Origin: Schistocephalus solidus
Taxonomy: Eukaryota > Platyhelminthes > Cestoda > Diphyllobothriidea > Diphyllobothriidae
Reading direction: 5' to 3'
NCBI GenBank assembly: GCA_017591395.1
Contig: WEDG01003289.1
Span: forward strand, 89,501-153,500
Length of the DNA stretch: 64,000 nucleotides
The number at the start of each line of letters is the position of its first letter. Position 1 is the stretch's first letter. The position numbers and the translations under genes are program-made. The notes below the pieces were generated by a model. The model was not told the origin of the DNA and searched no databases. It worked only from the letters and a program-made list of their open reading frames with translations. Positions 10,601 to 22,600 of the stretch are shown one piece after another.

Positions 10601-13600
10601 AAGAAATAATTCAGGAAGCGTTGCTAAACCTGAAAGAGTCGACCTCTCCAGGCCCCGATGCAATCCCAACCAAGCTGTTGAAGGAGCTAGATTCTGAAAT
10701 GGCCAACCTGCCAGCCTTACTCTTCCAGGCGTCGTTTGCTTCTAGGTGTCTACCCTCCGATTGGAAGACTGCAACCATCACTCCGCTATTCAAGAATGGA
10801 AACTGAGCGTCTACGAATAACTACATACCGGTGAGCCTTACCTCCATCTGCTGTGAAATCATGGAGAAAATAATCAAGAAAGCGTTGATGCAGTTCCTCT
10901 AACAGAATCACCTCTCCGATGCCCAACAGGGTTTTCGCAGTGGTAGGTGTTGTCTTACGAACCTACTCTTCTCATTTGAACGCTGGACCAAAGCACGCGA
11001 CGAAGGAAAAATGTTGCATGCCATCTACATCGACTTCCAAAAGGTCTTCGGCAGCGTTCCTCACCAACGTCTCCTGCATAAACTACGCAGCATAGGAGTT
11101 CGTGGAAGCCAGAAACGTTTGGATGGTCCCAAAGAGTACAAGTCAGACACCAGCAGTCCTCAGAAGTAACCATGGAGAGGGGCGTCCCACAGGGCTCAAT
11201 ATTAGGCTCCATATTATTCCTTGTTACCATCAATGACTGTGTCAGGGGACCTTGACTGTGATGTCCTCCTTTTCGCTGACGACAAAAAACTATGGAAAGT
11301 TGTTGACAATACGGCAGACGAAGACCATCTGCAGCTGAACTTGAACAGGCACGAGGACTGGTCAAAGCGCTGGCTTATGCAATTTTCTTCAAATTGGCCG
11401 CCATGGAGTCTCTAGACCAAGAATTTACTTTCTAAATGGTACACCATTGCAACCAGTTGAAAGTCAAAAAGACTTGGGTCTGTGGATTACATCGTCACTC
11501 AAACTAACACTGGACTGCACTAAGGTGGCCAAGTCAGCCATGTCTGTATTGCAACTCATCAGGCGCACCTTTATGGGATTTGACAAAGACAATTTCTCCA
11601 AAATATTTGGAAGCTTCGTGCGACCGAACCTAGAATATGCCATACATGCATGGAAACCATGGACTGTCAAGGATAGTACCGTCTTAGAAAAGGTCCAGAG
11701 GCGGGTGACAAAAAGGACTAAGGCCTGTGATTGCGCGACTATCGACCTTCAACATATTTCCCCTTTCCTACAGGCAACTACGAGAAGATCTCATACTAAC
11801 TTTTCGGATTATGAATGGCGTGGACTTTTGCTTTATTCCCAATGATTTTTTTCACTCTGACTAACACGCCCACCTTGTGAGATCACTCTTTAAAAATACG
11901 CACAGGTCAAGCAAGGTTCGATGGACGCAAGTACTTCTTCAGTAACAGAGTGGTTGCAGCGTGGAACGCTCTGCCCGAGGATGTTGTTCTCTCTACCACC
12001 GTGAATTCCTTTAAGCGCAAACTCGACGCTTATCGAACCTAATTCAATCGCATGTAATTATACTACTCATAATACTTGAGCAGTCTTTTAAGTGTATGTT
12101 GTCGACTAGCCGACGGCTGTTTGTTTTTTTCCATGTCATTATGGAAACGTCTTTTCAATTTTCCTTGTGTATCGATGTTTTCTTAGCCACTTTGTGACCA
12201 ATAGGGAGCTCAAAGGCGTTCGCCTATCTTTCCCCTTAATAAAACTGAATTAAACTGACTCTCGAACTCACTGTTTCCAAGAAATTTAGAGATAAGGATG
12301 CCTTGTATGGCAACCTATACAGGACACGGGACTATGAACCGCCCACAATACATGTAGTTATGCGCCAAATTCCGGTGAATTTAGGTTTAGGATTAATGTG
12401 AAGGACTACGGTTAAGTTGAAGGTTACGGTTAAGAGTAAAAGTTGGGGGTTAGGGTCATGATTAGACCAAGGGTTAGGGGAAGAACTAGAGTTAAGATTA
12501 AGGTGACAGTGTAGTTTTATATTAGGTTTCGTGTTCGCGTTAAGACACGGGTATATGTACCCTCCCTGAAATTTACCGTAAGACTACTTATTTTAAGCGG
12601 GTGGGGCAGTTCCTATTCCTATGCCCTGTTTAGGCGGCCACACAAGGCATCCCTACCCCTTTAGACTTTATCCAAAATGCTGGTTTATCTCTCCTTTGGC
12701 TCTGCGTTCGCTGTTTTTATCATACTAATGATGGACGGATCCTTACCAATACAAATGCTGAAAGAAGGTTGAGGGTGTGCCTTGTTAAAAGCTATACACC
12801 GGCCTCGGCGGTGTCAAATATTCTACCTTTCCCACGTGTGAAGATTCGTGGCAACAGACCTGGACTGCTCAAACTATTCTTTTCCCTAGTGACGGAAAGC
12901 CGAATACCGAAGGTCAAAGCACCGCTTCCATGTCTTGCCAAACCGTATCGAGCCAGGTTTTCCACCGACTTCCTCTTCGACGCCTCCAAGTGGGCAAGGG
13001 TGCCCAATCGAAAGCAATAGAACTGAGCTCGTGTGGCGGGCGACGAAGGACGCGCCTCAAAGCACCTCAGTCCTCTTGGGTGGCTTGAGATATCCTCGCG
13101 ATATTTTCGCTGAGAGTGCGGACTGCCCCGTGTACTTCACTTGAAGAATGATCCTCAGTCTTCTCTCATCTACGCGCAAATCCCAGCGTACAAAACCGTA
13201 GAGTACGATCAACCGAACGGATGCAGGGTACACACCTATCTTCGTGGCGATGGTGATGTCGCGTTGCATCCCTAGGCACTTTCTAAAGAGAGGCATTGCA
13301 GTCTTATTCGGTCCCAGTGTAGCCTTGTAAAGTAGATCGCTAATACTGGCTGGTTACAATCTCTCTTGTGTTTACAACAGGAGAAATTATTTTTAGTTTC
13401 TTACTCTGCTGCACATTGGCTGTCTTGTGACGTTTTGACCATTTCTTTAGGCGGATTATGATAGCTAAGAGACACTTGCTACGAGATCATATCAAACTGT
13501 TGACTCCCAAATTTGAACCATATATAAAGTATACTTTTATATCCGAAAAACTTTTGTTACACCAGTATCCAATACCGTCTCCTCTCTTTCAGGTTCGCAC

Positions 13601-16600
13601 ACAGAAGCTGCAGCCACCGGATGAGAACAAGAACGCCAGTGGTGAAACTGTCTGGTTCGTCGACTCGCCCCGTTCACTCTCAACTATCGCCAAATTCGCT
13701 GCTTACCAGGCGACCTCCTTCACGGAAGCCCTGCGTGATGAGAAACTCGCAAACGCAGGTCCTGGTAGCGGTACCGGGAGCGGTCTGTCTACTCCCCTGG
13801 CAGCCACCAATCGACCGTCCGGCGCTGGTGTTGGGGAGGCAGGTCTAACCGGTACTCCAGCATCCTCCTCCCCTACCTTATAGCGATTTTGTGTCATTAG
13901 TGTATAAATGTGAAAATTTCCAGGAAATAGCTCAGAAGAAGGAGAGGCGATCACTGGAACATGGTGGTTATTGGCCCGACGTTTCGGATTCTCTCTCGAA
14001 CCCATCCTCGGAGACAGTTGCGGAAAAGGGTCTGCAACTGTCTCTGATGATGGGTTCCAGAGAGAATCCGAAAGGTCAGGCCAACTAACACCATCTTCTA
14101 GGGATCATCTCTTCTTCCTCTGACTTGCAACATTAGTACTCGTTTCGCCGACTCTTTATGCGATTATTGTGAACCAATATGACTCCTGGTAATTTTTTTC
14201 CATTTGCCCACGATGGTGTCGTTACCGATTCGGATTGGGTTTCTCAGAAATGACTTTGTAGACATGTTTCGTCTCGTGTCGACAGGGGTTGCTAATCTAA
14301 CCATTCGAGTCGGTGTACTTTTACCCCACCACAAACGGAAGGTTATTACCTCTTCTCCCATAAAGTCCCATGTCCGCAGCAGAATTAATCGGATCTTCTA
14401 GGGGCATCTGGTGTAACACATATCGGCTCCTGGAATTCACCAGCACTCAAAGGCTGCGATTCATAGCCGCGTGATAGAATGACTTATACCGTAACTTAGT
14501 ACAGCCTATTGAGACCGCGGGCTTTCCTGGGGATGATAGAGCATGCTGTGTTCATATTGTTGCTCTGGCTTACCTGATAATTTTCCGCCTAGGGAACACC
14601 AGTTCGCTCGAATTGGTAACTATCCGAACCTTACGGTAGTACTTTTGCTTGACTCGTGACTGCTGCTTTTTCAGGCCCGAGAACCTCATGTATCTTCAAT
14701 CCTGCCCCCTGAAGGCCTTCACACTCCCAACCGCATCTGGACGCGCTGGCCGAGTACAACCAGTCTGCCGGAAAAGTTTCGTCTCCATGGGGTGTCCAGC
14801 ATCTCCTGGGCAGTATTCGCACATAGGGCAAAGTGTGGATTGACGAAGACCAGAACGATGGACATGCAAATTTATTTTCTATTGGTCTTTGTCGGACCGG
14901 GCTGTCGCACAGTTTGAACTTGAGTTAACAGCTTTGAGGACTGACCGAATCTCCAGGACACGGTTATGGAGGCTGGAGCACCTGGCGTTTACGCTGCACC
15001 TTCGAACTATTCATTTAGGCCATCAACGGATGAAGGTTGTAGATGCAATAGAGGCTTGCAGGTTCCGATTGCGACGCCACCACACACCAAATGAAGCTAG
15101 CGACTCCCACACATTCATTGCAGGTGCTTGCACTTGATCCAATCCTTCTCTGGTTGCCCTCTTTCGAGTCGTTACTCGTGAGTTAATCACTGGCGTTGCT
15201 GATGGGCGTGATAATTATTCAGACATGTGTCCAATCAGTGCTGTCCTTGAATTAGGCACTCCCATCTGTTTTCCCCTTTACTTTCATACGTTCAGATGAA
15301 GCACGAGCTATTACTGTAGAAGGGACAGATCATCGTAACCAAAGCAACTTTCGTTTCACGCGGTTGTCGTCTCTTTCGGCGTCGTCGTTTCGGCGTCGTC
15401 AACCCTGAAGGTGTGGCTGGGTCTCATCGAGTATGCCATAGTAGATTTGACGTCGTTTTTCTCCCTGCTGGGTGTTAAGCTCTTCGCATCCACAGTACTC
15501 TCTATGTTTCTTCGATATAATTATCTGATCCACTGTCACACCACCAGATCTGGTAAACGACTCCCGTCTTACCGCAGCAGCGAGTCTTTCAGCCTCATCG
15601 TTTGGCTCGCAAACGGCTTAAAAGAATTCAATTATTTATGGGGCGCTCGCCACAATTGGAGTTGGGTGTTGTTTCTTCAATTAGTTCATCTTTAGCTGCG
15701 AAGTTTGACAAAGTTGTACGTATACCCATTCGCACTGAGCTCTCACCGAAAGTATTGTAATTCGGCAACCTTGTCCTCAGATTCACTACGGCGCTTCTAA
15801 AAACGCCGATATAACGCCATTACGCAATTGTATTTGTAGCAGATTGGGCTGTTGTCGCTCAAGTTCAATACTTTCGTCGTATTAGTCGCTTCCCTGAACT
15901 CTTTAATTTTCAGGCTATCACAATCTTTGTGACAGACAAGGACATTGAATAAGGTTGGCTGGTTGTTTCCGTCCTCCTCCATCGTGGATTGCATGTCCCG
16001 GACGCCAAAGTTAAGATGTCCTTTAAAGGCTGACATCCTGTCGCGTTCGATGACGGAGCCCAGAATTTTGATCTGTGGTATTGGAAAACCAGAGGCTCTA
16101 ACCTTTGTCGGGCCGCTTCAGCTACGAGTCCTGAAATCAGTAAATTCCTTTGGGCGCCCCATACCTGCTCGTAGATTATTCCGTCGAACATGAGGTACTT
16201 TTTTATACAGAACCCGGCAGTTGGGGATTTGGGTGTGTCTGAGGCGACTCTCCTAGCAGAAGTACTTCTTTTGTCTAGACTGTTAGCTGCTCTCTCTCTC
16301 GCTTACATTTTGTTGTGTCACAGAACGGCCGCCGTGAATTGTTCTTTTTGGCTGCCAGAAGCTCACTGGTCCTGTCTGCCTCCGTGGTGAATTCATTCCG
16401 TCTTTTTTACGTGTAACTGAGAATAATGTAATCGTCTTCCTATGCGCCCATAGTAAATGAAAGACTTGCCCTGCCAAAGATCATGACATTGGACTCTGAC
16501 TACCTCTGACTTTGCTATCCTTAGCCAACTCTACATCGGCGTCAGGTCCAATCTGTTTCCACCTTGTAAGTTTTTTCACACAATGTGACACCGATATTCC

Positions 16601-19600
16601 TGAGCGAGATCACCAAAACTACTGGCCCCGGAGATAACCGCCTAGGATCTCTTGGAGCGATAAACGGCCGAAGTTTTTCGGCTAATTACCTTCTCTATCG
16701 CACTGTGCTGGCTTCCGTAAGCGTTGTTATCGTTTTTCATCTCTTTCCTCTACCTGCTCTCTAGGTTTGAAAAGGGACGCTGAGGGCACAGTTCTTCCCT
16801 CGTCATCAGCTGGAACGCCCGAAGACATTAAAAGGTTTGTTCAAATGTCTGCCTCCCTCCTTGGTCGTGGCTTTTGTCTTTCCTTTATGTATGATTCTGT
16901 ACCGTTTTGCTTCTTACAGTATCCATTGAGGTGAAGTTTCGTCCAACCAATGAATTTTGACGAGTTTTCATTGGCTATTTTGAACGAATGGCGTTTAACG
17001 GACACATGTTCTGAGTGACGTAGGACGATGTCACATTCTTTAGCTTTGTCTCACTATGCAGTTAGCACATATCCACTGCTAATTTCTGTCGACTGCCATT
17101 GGTTCTAGTTGCCCATAAAGTCGCAAACCATTTCTACTCACACACTGTCCTCAGGGGTTATGCCCCCAACAATCGTTACCGGGTTAGGTCACCGCCGCCA
17201 TCCCCCTTCCTCCGAAACTGAAGGCTTTCCAGGCTTCCAACCCTTACTTCGCCTGACTCGTTACTAATAATGACTCCGATGCGCTGGAATTTATCACGGT
17301 GCGCTTGGAACGCTGCCAGCTGATGGGTCAACCCGCTGCAATGGCTCCTCATCAATGTGACCTCTATGATACTCACTGACGTAAGATCCGAACCGTCTCC
17401 TTGAAGCCTGATACACACAGTAAAGACGAGTTCGTGTATAACCTACGTAGATGGGCTGTTGAGTTTTACCAGCAACGTCGTCTATGCTGATCTCAGGTCG
17501 TCCTGCCAGCGGAGCAAGGTGCGCAAGGGCGGAAGAGTGCGGTAGCTGCTGCGCAGGCCCTCATAACTACACTTTCTGTGCCTCTGAAGTACATGTGCCA
17601 TTCATAAACGAATCGGCGCACGTCCGTTTGTTTTGGCCTCACAGGGACAACAAGTTTGGACATGTACTGACAGAGGGCACGAAAAAGAGCTAATTTTTAC
17701 TAGAGCCCCCTTGTTTGGTGCATTCCGGGTCCACTGTGCATGGATTAGGCTTGTGGGACACGTGCCAAATCGGGGTGGGGTGTGATGGCACGCCTAGCTG
17801 CAGGCGCACGCCACTCCGGTCACCTGTGCCTGAGCCAACCTCCGGTCTTCTTCACTCTGTCATGCCATCAGTCCCTGGCTATTGAGGAAGGAGAGAATGT
17901 GGTGTATTTTACATTCGTCAACTATCTTTAAAAACGGACTCGCGCGCATGTACACATTGTGGGGTCACGCGGTTGACGTCGTCGTCTGCACCGGTCGAAC
18001 TGCCAGCTCTGAATCTGTCCGGTTTTATAGCAATGACACTTCCTTGATCTCGTTGCAGGAGGGACATGCTCGTTCCGTTTTACCCTATATCTTCTCCCAG
18101 ACGTTGGCCTAGCAACCAACCAACAACAAGGAATGGGGCATTGCCGTACAAAATAAGGAAGAGCGGAATGCCCTGGGGTTAGAATATGTCAGGTCCATGG
18201 GAGCAGATAAGTCACAAATAGCCATTACAATCCGCGCTTTCTGGTTTATCTGACCAAGCTGCTTGTTTTTATCAGTTAAAAATCTGGCTTCGCGGTTTCG
18301 GAGATGGTTTTCTAAGACTGTATTATGGTCGACTTCCCTCTGTATGACCGAACCCCTGGGACCGCAAACTTTCCTCGTCCTCATCAGGAAGACCTGTCCA
18401 TGTTCGGTGGCAATGTTCCACGTTTGAGACATAGCTTGTCAGCTGAAACCGCGATATTCTCCGCCGCACCCAGCGTTACATTACGTTACCCTTATGTCCG
18501 CAATGTGTCGGGGCCCAGTTTCCCGATCGTTTGGCAGTATTCCTGTGATAGCAGTCCTGAACCGCCAGTTCGGCTTCGTTTTAGGTGTTGCCCTTTACAG
18601 GGTGAGTGCAGAGACGGTGGCTTACTCAGTATCTACTGCACTCTCTCTCGCACCAGAGAGCGGAGTCATGAAAAGCGGAGGCGCTATCGGACGCAGGTGG
18701 CTGGCATGCCTTGAACCCGCACCTAGGCCTACCCCCATCACAACCCCTGGTAAACGCGCAAAAAACTAGGATTTTACACAACAATGAGTGGGTGGGAGTA
18801 GGAGGACAGCTCAGGTCCCAAATGAGTAGGAGGGCTATAACGACCACATTTAGGAGTAATTGCAGTCCTGAGAGGAGGGCCGAGTTATCTCGTCAGTTCG
18901 CAGCCTTCCAAGCCACGAATTTTAGCGCACCTCGACAGCTTTGAGCACGTTAGCTTGTTTATAGTGAAGAATGGGTGTGGAGACTGTCGACCCCAGTCTC
19001 TTCCCCCTTCCAGCCATCAGTCCACTCTCCGATGCAGGAATTAGTGCAGTGGCTGTCAGAGTCAAAGAGCTCATCTGCGCCTGCCGCATACACGACCTCC
19101 CCCTCACAAAACACCCTAGAATTTTACACAAGGGGGCTGGGTGCCTCAGGTCTCGCACAAATGAGTGCTATAGAACCCGCGTGGAAGGAAAGTCAAGGAC
19201 TCCCATGTGCTCGAGGCCTCGCCTTCTGTTGAATCCCTTTTTTGAGTTGGGAGGGCGGAGGGGGTGGCACAGATCCATGTTCGGGCCAAGTCTCGGTCAG
19301 CAGAAGATGACCAAAAACTCCAGAATGAGTCTTGGCGGTAGTGGCCACTGGCGCGGTCAGGGCCTGTACTGGAGATGCAGGCACTCGCAATTTGCTTCGC
19401 CGTTTTTAACGCACTAAATCCCACTGGAATACTCGGTTTGCTACTCCACCCATGTTCAACTTTGGTGGGAATTTATTCAAGTGGAGCTTTACATGCTTTC
19501 CTGTACAGTAGACATGCTACCTCATGATACGTTACCCAAAATTCTAAAATGTGCTTTGAATTAGAAACGATTACTTAGGCAAGCTTGTAATATTAATTGT

Positions 19601-22600
19601 CATGCAGGGTAATCCCAACATATTTTGGTCACGTCAGGATGCTGGCTTTTGTGCGAACGTCTTTCAAGTCACCCACTTAACTAAAATCTGTCAAAACCGA
19701 TCACTTGAGCAGTATGGATTTTTACTACTGATTTTGATACCTTGATAACTTCAGATAGTTTTTTTAGAAAACATGCACAAAAATATTCTGCTTGGTAGGC
19801 CTTTGAAAAGCAGTTTACGTCTTCTTTAAATTTTATATTTGAAAAAAAGTAGTTTTCGCTTTTATAAAGTTCCTACTTATGAGATTTTTTAAGATCGTGA
19901 GGTGTGGTTTCGTTAAGCATCGTATCTGCCCACTTATTACAATATTATCCACATCAACTGCAAAATTGTATAAGCCCTAGATGACCTCTTATTAGCTTAT
20001 TGAAATATGTGATTTTCCAGATAATGGTTTGACTGGCGTCAATGCAAGTATAACAGGTTCAAAATTATTCGGAATTTTGAGTTTTCCTAAAGTTTCGGGA
20101 TACCCTTTCTATACACATAAAATTTGTTAAAGTTGTAACTGGCCACCAAATTAGTACGAGAAATAATTTTTTATGCGTTTTTTTGAAGAAAAAGTATATT
20201 GGTACTTAGAAGGCTATCGAAAATCATGGCTGATTAAGCTAACCGAGTCATCTTCGCGTGTCATATACGGTTTGTTACACCCACATCTACCATGTGTGTG
20301 CGCGCGTGGAATAACGGTCGCTTTAAGAAGGATCCATTGCAACCTTACCCTCGGTCCTCCATTCCCTCCGAAAAAGTCGCCATGAGGACCGAGTTATGCT
20401 GTCTACGAGACTGTCTGTTTGTCTTGAGGGAGCACATGGATTATTCGCCTTCCATGCTGATCTGCTGCGCGCCTCGCCAGCTCCGTGTTTACCGGGGGGT
20501 TTGTTTGAAACAAATTTCGGCAACAGGTTATTGTCTAGACACCTGTACAGAAACCGAATCTGCGCGTACGTAGAGGCCTCTCGAGAGACAGACTATTCCC
20601 ATCGGTGGGCCGATTGGCGTGCGTCGCGCCCAAATAAAAAGCCGATAAAAACGAAAATGCGAGTCCCAGGAAGTAACTGATACTGTCTCTGAATATGGTT
20701 TCGAGTTGGAATTTGAAACCTCTCGTCTGTTAGTCTGTCTGCGTGGGGTACAGTGCACACCACACAAAATTTTCCATGACTTTAGGATAGATCGTCAAAC
20801 CTCCTTGTCGGCAGCAAAATCTCTTCTTTGAGTGCCTTACTGCCTTTGGAGAAACTGTTTGCGTCCATTTTGTCATTCAATGCGACTGGCTGTTTAAACA
20901 AGAGTCCGAAACAACATCGGAGTAAGCGGCCATGCTTGAATCGTCATACTCGATAAAAGCGGGAGGCAAATAGGGAATATGTTGCACCATGGTTGTTTGC
21001 AAGTCAAGAATCGGCCGAAAACTTGCCGATTTTTTTCGAACTTGAGCGCGCTGCATAAGTGGACTTTCAATATTGTCATTTCGTGAACATTAACCCACGT
21101 TTATCCAGTCGCAGAGGCATACAGATTCTGTACCAAATAGTTTTTCTCGCAGACTGTTTGCTTAAAACCCATTTTTGTTGGGTTTTTTTAGCCTCACTTC
21201 GCATTTTGTTGTCTCTTTGGAGGGATGACGTCTTTTCACAGATTAGTACGCCAAACGTTAACTGCAGGTCTTAAATGACTTTTCGATTTGCAAATACTGC
21301 CCAGGTTAGGTTGTGATATTACTTCTCGTGCCGGTTTTTGAGTGAGCTTCCTTCCGACCGTCTGCACAACCAGCACTACTTAAATAGCATGAATTTTCCC
21401 CATTGATGTTCGATGTTCTTATAAATCTGAATGTATTTTACAGAACGCATGCACAAACGTTTGATTCCTTGCGCGCATATTTAGTGTCAAATTAATTCTT
21501 CCAATTTTATACTTAAGGAAAGGGTATCTTTTGACTTCAAAAAACTTTTAATTTCCCGAATAATTTGGAACTTTGATTTGCTTTTATACTTGTATTCAGG
21601 GCTTAAAAATTACTAGCTGTATATTTTCTATCCAAGAAATGTCACGTATTGCTCTACACTATTAGGAAGAGGTCATAAAATTTTCCAGTTGATGTGGACC
21701 GCGTTGTAAACTTTACAAGCAGCATTAATGACTGGACAGGTACGTTGCGTTACGAACTGACGTTACGGTCTCAAAAATCTCATAATTAGAAATTTCGAAT
21801 ATAAAATATGCAAAAGACGTAAATTGCTACTAAATGTGCACCAGACAGAATATTTTTGCGCATGCTGTCTATAGACTATGTTTGAATTTATCACGGTATC
21901 GAAAATCAATGGGAAAATACATACTACCTCAGCAATCTTTTTTGACAGCATGTAGTTTTACAAGTAGTCGGAATGAAGCTCTTTCAAAAGCCGACATCCT
22001 GACCTGACTGCAATATGTTGAGATTAAGCTGCACGGCTTGGGAATCTCTACAATCAAATATCCGAATGATTTTAAAAAGACCATTAGTAACAGTTTTTTT
22101 CTCAACCGCTCCTGCCTACTTTTAATCACCGATTTAGTTGTTTTTTTTTGGCGTAGAATGCTAAAGCGAAGGAGTAGAAGATGCGATCGCTGGAACAATA
22201 AGTTTATTGGCCCAAATTTTCGGATTATCTCTCGAACCCATCCTCAGAGACAGTGGATTCGAGAGAGAATCTGGTCAGTAAACTTCGTATTCCAGCCATC
22301 GCATCTTCTGCTCCTGAACTGCCTCCCGGAACTCGCCTGTTCGCTTCTATTAGCTAAAGCAAAGGTTCCTAAGACAGTATCCATTCGAGCAGTTCATTGG
22401 GTTTTGCGTTTTCTGTGAATGACGCAAATGCAGCCATGCGTCCTATGGGTCCGTGAAATCGTCGTCCACTGATAGCACCACCCATGGAGGCCAACCATGG
22501 AGGCCATATTGAGAGGGAGTCATTGCAGCCAGTCACTCTCAGTTTTCCAGTCACTCCAAGATCTTCGCATGAGGACCGAGTTAGCCCGTCATTTAGCAGC

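Larger units (their letters stand above)
6911..12265 (+). mobile_element. CR1-like LINE (family A), near full length, inactive
   Basis: In order: an ORF1-like region (6911-7785 plus 9030-9263), an AP-endonuclease region from about 9345 ([21 protein letters not shown]), and a reverse transcriptase (10444-11845) with [20 protein letters not shown] and the FADD box at 11272-11283. The C-terminal [10 protein letters not shown] block follows at about 11965-12040, then a 3' UTR ending ATAAAACTGAATTAAACTGA. Several frameshifts and stops make it inactive. It was later split by element D copy 1 (7786-9017). Confidence 0.85.

Noticed and set aside
14675..14820. Possible KDM6 exon between exons 4 and 5 (acceptor-like ttttttcag at 14674)
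   Set aside because: Read in the phase left by exon 4 it hits a stop after eleven codons, and no frame resembles UTX sequence.
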